A stretch of DNA of 7,486 nt, taken from a bacterium (GTDB lineage Bacteria > JAMORN01). The stretch is from the NCBI GenBank assembly GCA_027063545.1, contig JAMORN010000130.1, positions 1 to 7,486 on the forward strand, in the 5' to 3' direction. The notes beneath the pieces are model-generated. The model searched no databases and was not told where the DNA came from. It worked only from the letters and a program-made list of their open reading frames with translations. Below are positions 1 through 6,053 of this stretch, piece after piece. Each line of letters begins with the position of its first letter. The first letter of the stretch is position 1. The position numbers and the translations under genes are program-made.

Positions 1-1
1 A

Positions 2-337
2 AATATAGTAGGAAAAAAATTCCATATTACTGAGGATGGCGAAGTTTATGTAGATGGTAAATATGTAGATCAAATTCTTGTGGTAGATTTTTCCGATAGA
101 GAAAATACCCTAATTTCCCATGAAAATGGATATTTTGAAGCAAAAGATCTTTCCACTCAAATATGGACTAAAGATGTAAAAATTATGCAGGGTTTTTTAG
201 AAACAAGTAATGTTAATCCAATAAATGAAATGGTAAAATTAATTGATCTATATAGAACATTTGAGATAAATCAAAAGGTTATAACAACAATAGATACAAC
301 TTTAGACAAAGCAGTAAATCAAGTAGGAAGAGTATAA
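2..337 (+). CDS. flgF: Flagellar proximal rod protein FlgF, C-terminal part (5' end outside window)
   Basis: The reading frame is open from the first full codon at base 2 to the TAA at 335-337. No start codon belongs to it here; the GTG at base 80 is an internal valine. About 111 residues are visible. The first part (KFHITEDGEVYVDGKYVD) is the beta-rich segment typical of rod/hook proteins. The end carries the conserved C-terminal rod/hook motif, MQGFLETSNVNPINEMVKLI followed by YRTFE and a helical tail. This tail forms part of the coiled-coil core of the axial structure. It resembles the C-terminus of the downstream FlgG but is clearly a paralogue. FlgF is exported by the flagellar type III apparatus and builds the rod in the periplasm. 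The call of FlgF rather than another FlgG-like protein rests on position just before flgG and on the FlgF-like VNQVG ending; the N-terminus is not available. Confidence 0.85.
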   Translation, partial: NIVGKKFHITEDGEVYVDGKYVDQILVVDFSDRENTLISHENGYFEAKDLSTQIWTKDVKIMQGFLETSNVNPINEMVKLIDLYRTFEINQKVITTIDTTLDKAVNQVGRV

Positions 338-361
338 AAATTTAAATAAAGGAGGTAGAAG

Positions 362-1150
362 ATGATAAGATCATTATATACAGCAGCAAGTGGAATGAAT
401 GCACAACAACTTTTAGTTGATACTATATCTAACAATATTGCAAACGCTAATACAAATTCCTTTAAAGAAGATAGAGTTGAATTTGCTGATCTCTTGTATC
501 AAATAATAAAAGATCCTGATGCAAAAGTAGATTCAAGAGCAAGAAATATCTTAGGAATCCAAATAGGTTTAGGAGTAAAAACTGTTGCAACTAAGAAAAA
601 TTTTAAAGCAGGTTCTCCTCAAGAAACAGGAAATCCAACTGATCTGATGATAAATGGCTCAGGTTTCTTTCAAGTAGAACTCCCCAACGGAAAGATTGCT
701 TATACTAGAAATGGTAATTTTAATATATCTGCAGATGGATATCTAACCACTGCTGATGGATACAAAATAGAACCTGAAATTATAATTCCAGAGGATGCAG
801 AACAAATAACAATTACAAGTGATGGATATGTTTTAGTAAAGGTGGCGGGTGAGGAAGAGCCAGAAGAGGTTGGAAGAATTGAACTTGCTTATTTTATCAA
901 TCCAGCCGGTCTCAAAAATCTTGGTGGAGGATATTATGAAGAAACTGTTGCAAGCGGTGAACCAAAGGTAGAATATCCGGGTGAGGAACTAACAGGACAA
1001 CTTATGCAAGGGTATTTAGAAGCCTCAAATGTTAATGTAATTGATCAAATGGTTAGTTTGATTACAGCCCAAAGAGGATACGAAATGAACTCTAAATCAA
1101 TTCAAGTAACAGAAGATATGCTTGCCTTAATAGCCCAACTTAAGAGATAA
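362..1150 (+). CDS. flgG: Flagellar distal rod protein FlgG
   Basis: This 262-residue protein is the usual FlgG length. The N-terminus MIRSLYTAASGMNAQQ, followed by ISNNIANANTNSFK, is the flagellar rod/hook signature, and DLLYQ follows it. The middle has the FlgG pattern QIGLGV, ETGNPTDLMINGSGFFQV and AYTRNGNF. The C-terminus has LMQGYLEASNVNVIDQMVSLI then AQRGYEMNSKSIQ, the conserved C-terminal axial-protein motif. FlgG assembles the distal rod that crosses the P- and L-rings, after export by the flagellar type III system; no cleavable signal peptide is expected or seen. A strong ribosome site (AAAGGAGG, 348-355) lies six bases before the ATG. The gene follows flgF by 24 bases and precedes flgA by 2, so it is surely cotranscribed with both. 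A small acidic patch (EEEPEE, near residue 165) is a local oddity in a surface loop. Confidence 0.97.
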   Translation: MIRSLYTAASGMNAQQLLVDTISNNIANANTNSFKEDRVEFADLLYQIIKDPDAKVDSRARNILGIQIGLGVKTVATKKNFKAGSPQETGNPTDLMINGSGFFQVELPNGKIAYTRNGNFNISADGYLTTADGYKIEPEIIIPEDAEQITITSDGYVLVKVAGEEEPEEVGRIELAYFINPAGLKNLGGGYYEETVASGEPKVEYPGEELTGQLMQGYLEASNVNVIDQMVSLITAQRGYEMNSKSIQVTEDMLALIAQLKR

Positions 1151-1152
1151 CT

Positions 1153-1878
1153 ATGAAAGGGAAAAATATAAAAGTCTTGTTTTGCTTGCTGGTTAGTTTT
1201 GTTTTACTTTTTAATATCAAGATAAATGCTAAAAATGAAGATTACTCTAAAATTAGTTTTAACACATTAGACTATATAAAAAGTATAGTAAAAGATTCTT
1301 TAATTTCTAAAGATACAACTATAATTAAACTTGTTCTAACACCTTACTCTTCTTTAAATAAAATAAAAAAAATATCCCCTCTTGATATAAAAAAAATTGA
1401 GATTCTTCCTCAAAAAACAAGAAAATATTTGAGTGTAAAATTACTTTTAAAAAACAAAAAATTTGTGTTCTTTAAGTTTGAGATAGAAAAATATAAAAAA
1501 GTGCCTGTTTTGAAAAAAATTGTTCAAAAAGGGGAAAAAATTTCCTCTGATATTATTATTGAAAAGGTTATTAATATATCAAATTATAATGCTCAAGATA
1601 TAATATATGATAAAAATAAGTTAATAGGAAAAATTGCGGATGTAGCTTTAATAGACAACACTCCTATAAGAGAAAGTCAAATAAAAACTCCTCCTTTAGT
1701 AAAAAGTGGAGAAACAATAAAAGTAATTTTTAATTACTCAAAATATGTAACTATCACTTTTACTACCAAAGCACTAAATAGTGGAAAACTTAGAGATAAA
1801 ATTCTATACAAAAATCCTTTTAACAAAAAATTAGAATACGGAATAATTATTGGAAAGGGTAAGGTAAAGAAACTATAA
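1153..1878 (+). CDS. flgA: Flagellar P-ring assembly chaperone FlgA (SAF domain)
   Basis: This 241-residue protein begins with a Sec signal peptide: a basic start, a hydrophobic core at about residues 8-21 and likely cleavage after Ala26. The middle (27-115) is lysine-rich and poorly conserved. Residues 117-180 match the SAF-domain pattern of FlgA: VPVLKKIVQKGEKISSD, then LIGKIADVALIDNTPIRESQI. A C-terminal beta domain has VKSGETIKVIF. FlgA is the periplasmic chaperone that helps FlgI assemble into the P-ring around the rod, which fits its place before flgH and flgI. The start is two bases after the flgG stop. Only a weak AAGAG (1142-1146), inside flgG codons, precedes it, so translation is probably coupled to flgG. 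The gene is the most A-rich stretch of the cluster and contains two runs of eight A at 1365-1372 and 1389-1396. Confidence 0.92.
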   Translation: MKGKNIKVLFCLLVSFVLLFNIKINAKNEDYSKISFNTLDYIKSIVKDSLISKDTTIIKLVLTPYSSLNKIKKISPLDIKKIEILPQKTRKYLSVKLLLKNKKFVFFKFEIEKYKKVPVLKKIVQKGEKISSDIIIEKVINISNYNAQDIIYDKNKLIGKIADVALIDNTPIRESQIKTPPLVKSGETIKVIFNYSKYVTITFTTKALNSGKLRDKILYKNPFNKKLEYGIIIGKGKVKKL

Positions 1879-1881
1879 AAC

Positions 1882-1896
1882 TGGCACAAGATTTGT
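1882..1896 (+). promoter_or_regulatory. Candidate sigma-54 (RpoN) promoter before flgH
   Basis: TGGCAC at 1882-1887, five bases, then TTGT at 1893-1896. The -24 element is a perfect consensus and the distance to the -12 element is exact; the only departure is T for C in the final -12 base. It lies just after the flgA stop, in the only sizeable gap of the flagellar cluster, about 85 bases before the flgH ATG. Transcription would start near base 1908. Sigma-54 control of middle/late flagellar genes is known in several diderm lineages. No enhancer site for an activator was recognised. Confidence 0.6.
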
Positions 1897-1905
1897 ATTT
1901 AAAAT

Positions 1906-1931
1906 ATTTAAAGTAAGAAAACTACTTAAAT
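1906..1931 (+). promoter_or_regulatory. Dyad / leader hairpin in flgH 5' region
   Basis: ATTTAAAGTA (1906-1915) and TACTTAAAT (1923-1931) form a nine-pair stem with one bulged A and a seven-base loop. It begins where a transcript from the candidate sigma-54 promoter would start, so it could be a 5'-end stabilising hairpin. As DNA it could instead be an operator dyad. The stem is AT-rich and weak, and inverted repeats are easy to find in AT-rich DNA, so the functional call is tentative. Confidence 0.3.
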
Positions 1932-1963
1932 TAATACTACAACAAAATAAGTTAGAAATTTAA

Positions 1964-1980
1964 GGAAAGGGAGGGAAATT
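1964..1980 (+). promoter_or_regulatory. flgH ribosome binding site, extended purine tract
   Basis: A purine-rich stretch directly before the flgH ATG at 1981 contains GGGAGG (1969-1974), six bases from the start codon, and fixes that start. Bases 1966-1979 are exactly complementary to 3838-3851, just after the flgI stop codon. Confidence 0.85.
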
Positions 1981-2550
1981 ATGAAACGAAAGCTATTAAA
2001 AATAATAATTTTTATTATCCTATTTTCGTCAATAACTTATGCTTATGATATTTACTCTCTTTATACCCCCAAACGTCCATATAAAGAGGGTGATATTATA
2101 ACTGTTATTATTGCAGAAGAGGCAAATGCTCAAAACATAGCAGCAACAAAAACAAAAGTCTCAGCAGAACAAAATTTAAATGTTAAAGCAGGAACAGGAA
2201 TTTTAGATTTTATAAAAGCTTTTAGTGGTGGTTCTTCTCAAAAATCCGATTATTATGGCAATGGATCTACTCTAAAAAAAGGAGAACTTGATGCTAAAAT
2301 TTCTGTTAAGGTGATTAAAGTTCTTGATAATGGAAATCTTTTAATAGAAGGCTCTAAAGTTGTAGAGATTAATAATGAAAATGAAATTATAGAAGTAAGA
2401 GGGATAATAAGACCTTCTGACATTGCTCATGACAATACAATTTATTCCTACAAAATTACAGACGCAAGAATTACATATAAAGGAAATGGTGTTGTAAATA
2501 ATTCTCAAAAACCGGGAATTATAACAAGATTTTTTAACTGGTTGTTCTAG
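1981..2550 (+). CDS. flgH: Flagellar L-ring protein FlgH, without lipobox
   Basis: This 189-residue protein is recognisable as FlgH by the early RPYKEGDIITVIIAEEANA segment, the central KKGELDAKISVKVIKVL followed by NGNLLIEGSKVVEIN, then GIIRPSDI, KITDARITYKGNGVV and the aromatic ending RFFNWLF. FlgH forms the outer-membrane L-ring bushing around the distal rod. An N-terminal signal peptide is clear (MKRKLLK, then a hydrophobic core, with likely cleavage after Ala21). Classical enterobacterial FlgH is a lipoprotein with a lipobox cysteine. Here there is no cysteine in the whole protein, so it must be processed by ordinary signal peptidase and anchored without a lipid. The protein is also shorter than the roughly 230-residue enterobacterial form, mainly because the linker after the signal peptide is missing. 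A strong ribosome site sits six bases upstream. flgI follows after 45 bases. Confidence 0.95.
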   Translation: MKRKLLKIIIFIILFSSITYAYDIYSLYTPKRPYKEGDIITVIIAEEANAQNIAATKTKVSAEQNLNVKAGTGILDFIKAFSGGSSQKSDYYGNGSTLKKGELDAKISVKVIKVLDNGNLLIEGSKVVEINNENEIIEVRGIIRPSDIAHDNTIYSYKITDARITYKGNGVVNNSQKPGIITRFFNWLF

Positions 2551-2582
2551 TTTTTTAATATGATAATCTAAAATAGTAAAAA

Positions 2583-2595
2583 GGGGAAGGGAAAG
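2583..2595 (+). promoter_or_regulatory. flgI ribosome binding site, purine tract
   Basis: GGGGAAGGGAAAG lies immediately before the flgI ATG at 2596 and marks the start. Bases 2584-2594 are exactly complementary to 3850-3860 in the tract after flgI. The site is GGGGAAGGG rather than the GGAGG form used by flgG, flgH and recA. Confidence 0.75.
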
Positions 2596-3837
2596 ATGAG
2601 AAAAGATTTAATAAAAATTGGTATAATAATTATAATCTTATTCCTCCTTTCAACATATGCAGCTTTATATGCGCAACAAAATCAAGGCTTTATGAGAATA
2701 AAAGATATGGCTCATATTCAAGGATATAGTAAAGTAAAACTTATAGGGTATGGCCTTGTTGTTGGTCTTGATGGGACAGGAGATTCAAGAAGCGCAAGAT
2801 TTACAATAAACTCTATTGCTAATATGCTTGCTAAATTTGGAATAGAAATAGACTCTAAAAGACTCAGAACAAGAAATGTTGCTGCTGTTATGGTTACTGC
2901 AGAAATTAATCCTTTTATGAAAAAAGGAACACCTATTGATGTTACAATATCTTCTATTGGAGATGCAAAAAGTTTAAAAGGTGGAACACTTCTTATGACT
3001 CCTCTTACAATAAATGGAGAGGATATTTATGCTGTTGCACAAGGCCCAACTTTTGTAGGTGGATATGAATATACCACACGAGATTTAGGATATTTAAAAC
3101 ACAATCATACTCTTGTTTCAAGAATTCCAAATGGTGCTGTATTAGTTAAAGAACTAAAATCTCCTTTAGAATCAATTAAAGATAGCTTTTATATTTATTT
3201 AAATAGACCTGACTTTACAAATGCTTTGAGGGTTGCAAATGCAATTAATAATAATCTATCTCAAAATTATGGTGTTCAGTCTCTTGCTGAGGCTATTGAT
3301 CCATCTACAATTTTAGTTAGAATACCACAAAACTATAATAATAAAGTGGGAATAATGAAATTAATTTCTGATATAGAAGGGCTTTATATAAACCCTGATA
3401 CTGAAAATAAAATAGTTATTAACGAAAGAACAGGAACAATTGTTATTGGGGGTGATGTTAGAATTAGACCTGTTGCTATTGCTCATAGTAATTTATCTAT
3501 AAGAATAGGTTCTCCAACAAAGATATATAGAAAAATGGTTAATGTTGCTCAAGGAGATATAAATGTAACTCCACAACTTACTACTGGTGATGTTATTCTA
3601 ACAGATTCTTTAATCGTTAATGTTTCTGGTGGAAATGTAAATGTTAATCCTACCCAAATCAATCAAGTAAATCCTAACAATCCAAGGGAAAAATTTATAA
3701 ATCTTCCAGCAACAACAACTATTCAAGATTTAACAAACGCTTTAAATCAATTAGGAGTAAAACCAAGAGATATTATAACAATTATTCAACTATTAAAAAA
3801 TGCTGGAGCAATTAATGCAGAAATTGTTGTGATGTAG
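2596..3837 (+). CDS. flgI: Flagellar P-ring protein FlgI
   Basis: This 413-residue protein is longer than the usual 350-380. It begins with a Sec signal peptide (basic MRKDLIK, hydrophobic 8-22, likely cleavage after Ala26). The mature protein opens with the FlgI hallmark MRIKDMAHIQGYSKVKLIGY followed by GLVVGLDGTGDS. Further FlgI motifs are NVAAVMVTAEINPF, IDVTISSIGDAKSLKGGTLL, MTPL, VAQGPTFVGGY, RIPNGAVLV, VINERTGTIVIGGDVRI and the C-terminal ALNQLGVKPRDII followed by LLKNAGAINAEIVVM. FlgI forms the periplasmic P-ring bushing in or near the peptidoglycan, helped by FlgA. Residues about 314-366 replace the short variable linker of other FlgI proteins with an Asn/Val-rich stretch (VNVSGGNVNVNPTQINQVNP). 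This is the last gene of the cluster; no flgJ follows, and the next gene (recG) is convergent. Confidence 0.97.
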   Translation: MRKDLIKIGIIIIILFLLSTYAALYAQQNQGFMRIKDMAHIQGYSKVKLIGYGLVVGLDGTGDSRSARFTINSIANMLAKFGIEIDSKRLRTRNVAAVMVTAEINPFMKKGTPIDVTISSIGDAKSLKGGTLLMTPLTINGEDIYAVAQGPTFVGGYEYTTRDLGYLKHNHTLVSRIPNGAVLVKELKSPLESIKDSFYIYLNRPDFTNALRVANAINNNLSQNYGVQSLAEAIDPSTILVRIPQNYNNKVGIMKLISDIEGLYINPDTENKIVINERTGTIVIGGDVRIRPVAIAHSNLSIRIGSPTKIYRKMVNVAQGDINVTPQLTTGDVILTDSLIVNVSGGNVNVNPTQINQVNPNNPREKFINLPATTTIQDLTNALNQLGVKPRDIITIIQLLKNAGAINAEIVVM

Positions 3838-3838
3838 A

Positions 3839-3865
3839 TTTCCCTCCCTTTTCCCTTCCCTCCCC
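3839..3865. other. Pyrimidine tract; G-quadruplex motif on the - strand
   Basis: Twenty-seven uninterrupted pyrimidines begin two bases after the flgI stop codon. Runs of C lie at 3842-3844, 3846-3848, 3853-3855, 3858-3860 and 3862-3865, separated by one, four, two and one T. The - strand therefore has five runs of three or more G with short loops, a full G-quadruplex motif. The + strand could form the matching i-motif. Such a run is striking in DNA of about 30% GC. The last C-run also forms the base of the adjoining hairpin, so the two structures compete for it. Confidence 0.7.
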
Positions 3866-3904
3866 AGATGACTTGGGAGTGTTTACTCTTAAAGTTGTCT
3901 GGGG
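3862..3904. terminator. Long hairpin between convergent flgI and recG, probable transcript-end structure
   Basis: CCCCAGATGACTTGGGAGT (3862-3880) pairs with 3885-3904 (ending GTTGTCTGGGG) around a GTTT loop. The stem has 19 pairs, including G-U wobbles, with a single bulged A at 3891. The closing seven pairs (CCCCAGA/TCTGGGG) are perfect. The place between two convergent genes suits a shared terminator or 3'-end protecting structure. It is not a canonical intrinsic terminator: on the + strand only a distant T-run follows (3919-3924), and on the - strand a G-rich purine tract follows instead of T. A mobile palindromic repeat is the other possibility; no second copy was seen in the window. Confidence 0.5.
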
Positions 3905-3922
3905 AATATCTATATTAATTTT

Positions 3923-6040
3923 TTATGCTTCAAGTCTTACTAATTTATCCTTATACTCCTCTGCCAGATATTCAATTAAATCTGAAGAGAATCTCTTATC
4001 TTCTATAGATAAACTATCAAGATTCTTTATATACACCCTTATAAAATCCTTGATCTTTGCTATTAAATTTCCATCTCTTATTAGATTTATAAATCTAAAT
4101 TCAGTAAGACCAGATTGTCTTACACCTGTTAATTCTCCGGGTCCTCTTATTTTTAAATCCTCTTCTGCTATTTCAAAACCAGAATTTGTTTTTTCTAAAA
4201 TATAAAGTCTTCTTAAAGAATCGGGAGAAATATTCTCTGAGGTTATTAAAAAACAATATGATTCATACTCCCCTCTTCCAACTCTACCTCTTAATTGATG
4301 AAGTTGAGAAAGACCAAACCTTTCAGCATTTTCAATAACCATTACTGTTGCATTTGGCACATCAATTCCAACTTCAATTACAGTTGTAGAAACAAGTATA
4401 TCATATTTTTTATTTCTAAAATCATTTAAAATCCTTTCCTTTTCTTCACTCTTCATTTTTCCATGAAGAAGCCCAACATTAAACTCTTTAAAAACAACCT
4501 CATTAAGCCTGTTTGCACTTTCTATTGCACTTTTTAAATTTAACCTTTCATTCTCTTCTATTAAAGGATAAATAAAATAAGCCTGTCTCCCCTTTTTTAA
4601 TTCTTGTTTTAGAAAATTATAAACTTTTTCTATTTTATCTGATTTAATAACATAAGTTTTTACTGGCTTTCTTCCCGGAGGCATCTCATCAATTATTGAA
4701 ACATCCAAATCACCATAAAGGGTTTGGGTTAAGGTTCTTGGAATAGGCGTTGCTGTCATATAGATCAAATGTGGCTTAAAAGGTGCTTTTGAATGCTCTA
4801 TTAGTTTACCTCTTTGCTCAACACCAAATCTATGCTGCTCATCTACAATTGCAAGTGCTAAAGAAGAAAACTCAACATCATCTTCTATCAAAGCATGGGT
4901 TCCTATAACTATTGCTGGATCTCCATTTTTTAGAATTGTTTTTATTTTATCCTTTTCTTTCTTTTTTGTATCTCCTATTAATAAATAAATTGGGAAATTT
5001 TTTCCAAAAAGCATTGAGGTTAATTTTTGATAGTGCTGACGAGCTAATACTTCTGTAGGAGCCATCATAACAGTTTGATAACCAAAAGATGTAAAAAGAA
5101 TCATAAAGAAAAAAGCAACTGCAGTTTTTCCACTACCAACATCTCCTTGAATTAATCTATTTACAACCTTTCCATCTTTTATATCTTTTAGAATTTCAGA
5201 AACAACTCTTTTTTGTGCATTTGTAAATTCAAACGGGAAAAAAGAATATAAGTGTTTAACATCATTTTCTGTTATATCTATTCTAATACCTCTTGATAAT
5301 TTATCCTTCTGGCGTTTATATTCAAGTAAAAACATTAAAGGATATATCTCCTCAAATTTCATTCTAAGAATAGCTTTTTTGTAATTTTCTCTATCTGTGG
5401 GAAAATGAAGTTCTTTTAAAGATTCATATAAGGGTAAAAATTTTATTACCTTTAAAAAACTCTCTGGTAAATACTCAGTTATTTCATCCTTAACATAATC
5501 AAGGGCTGTTTTTATTATTTTTGAAAGAAATTTAGAATCTATGGAAAAAGATTTCATCTTATCAGTTATTCTATATACTGGATAAATACCTGTTTTCTCC
5601 TTTAATTCTTCATCAGAAAAAACCTTTTCAAACTCTGGATGAACAATCTGCCACATATTAAACATATAATGAGCCTTACCTGATGCTATAATCTTATCAC
5701 CTATTTGAAAAAAATTTTTAAGCCATGAGGAATATTTGAAAAATATTAAACTTATAAAAAAATTTTCACAATAAAGAAGTACTCTTAAACGTTTAGTATT
5801 TTTTCCAATCTCTTCAACTGACTGAACCTCTCCAAATACAGTTATATATTTATTCTCCTCTATTGTTTGATAGGTATCTAAATTAGACCTATCTATATAT
5901 GTTTTTGGAAAATAAAGTAGAATATCACCAATAGTATAAAAGCCCAGCTTGTTAAACTGGGCTTTTCTTTTTTTTCCTATACCTTTAAGATTATCAATTG
6001 GCTCTTTTAAAACAGGATAAAACCTTTCAAAATAGAACAT
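3923..6040 (-). CDS. recG: ATP-dependent DNA helicase RecG
   Basis: This 705-residue protein is full length for the family. The N-terminus carries the helix-hairpin-helix-like LKGIGKKRKAQFNKLG (18-33) and LLYFPKTYIDRS. An OB-fold wedge domain follows (about 60-135). Helicase motifs are in order: Q-like FTNAQKRV (272-279), Walker A GDVGSGKT (299-306), MAPTE (326-330), DEQH (400-403), TATPIPRT (429-436), GLLHGKM (523-529), STTVIEVGIDVP (551-562) and QLRGRVGRG (582-590). The RecG tail motif RGPGELTGVRQSG is at 632-644. RecG is a cytoplasmic double-strand translocase that regresses stalled forks and remodels branched recombination intermediates. The ATG lies 13 bases after the recA stop, with an in-frame TAA at 6050-6052. 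No good ribosome site is at normal spacing (the nearest AAAAGGA is inside the recA end), so translation is probably weak or coupled to recA. An intragenic hairpin lies at codons 26-34. Confidence 0.98.
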   Translation of the reverse strand: MFYFERFYPVLKEPIDNLKGIGKKRKAQFNKLGFYTIGDILLYFPKTYIDRSNLDTYQTIEENKYITVFGEVQSVEEIGKNTKRLRVLLYCENFFISLIFFKYSSWLKNFFQIGDKIIASGKAHYMFNMWQIVHPEFEKVFSDEELKEKTGIYPVYRITDKMKSFSIDSKFLSKIIKTALDYVKDEITEYLPESFLKVIKFLPLYESLKELHFPTDRENYKKAILRMKFEEIYPLMFLLEYKRQKDKLSRGIRIDITENDVKHLYSFFPFEFTNAQKRVVSEILKDIKDGKVVNRLIQGDVGSGKTAVAFFFMILFTSFGYQTVMMAPTEVLARQHYQKLTSMLFGKNFPIYLLIGDTKKKEKDKIKTILKNGDPAIVIGTHALIEDDVEFSSLALAIVDEQHRFGVEQRGKLIEHSKAPFKPHLIYMTATPIPRTLTQTLYGDLDVSIIDEMPPGRKPVKTYVIKSDKIEKVYNFLKQELKKGRQAYFIYPLIEENERLNLKSAIESANRLNEVVFKEFNVGLLHGKMKSEEKERILNDFRNKKYDILVSTTVIEVGIDVPNATVMVIENAERFGLSQLHQLRGRVGRGEYESYCFLITSENISPDSLRRLYILEKTNSGFEIAEEDLKIRGPGELTGVRQSGLTEFRFINLIRDGNLIAKIKDFIRVYIKNLDSLSIEDKRFSSDLIEYLAEEYKDKLVRLEA
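5938..5975 (+). terminator. Terminator-like hairpin inside recG (antisense orientation)
   Basis: AAAAGCCCAG (5938-5947) and CTGGGCTTTT (5957-5966) form a perfect ten-pair stem with a nine-base loop. On the + strand it is followed by C and eight T (5967-5975), the form of a Rho-independent terminator. It lies within recG codons 26-35, so it would stop transcripts running antisense to recG. Read in the recG direction the same stem ends in four U and could act as a weak attenuator between recA and recG. The recG codons here (GCC CAG TTT AAC AAG CTG GGC) mostly end in G or C, unlike those around them. The T-run partly reflects AAA-rich lysine codons. Confidence 0.5.
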
Positions 6041-6053
6041 AAAAGAATATTAT

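Noticed and set aside
70-102. CAAA...CCGATAG, similar to a sigma-28 flagellar promoter
   Set aside because: It is within flgF codons, the spacing is about two bases too long, and both boxes are imperfect.
80-337. Short gene starting at GTG 80
   Set aside because: The frame is open to the window edge and the encoded protein continues FlgF homology upstream, so the GTG is an internal codon.
3873-4205. 110-codon open frame on the + strand
   Set aside because: It overlaps the intergenic hairpin and the conserved end of recG in antisense, has no ribosome site and shows no recognisable protein features.
4355-4369. TGGCAC-N5-TTCC on the + strand inside recG
   Set aside because: The -12 GC is missing, it is antisense to a conserved helicase motif (VGIDVPNA), and no gene follows on that strand.
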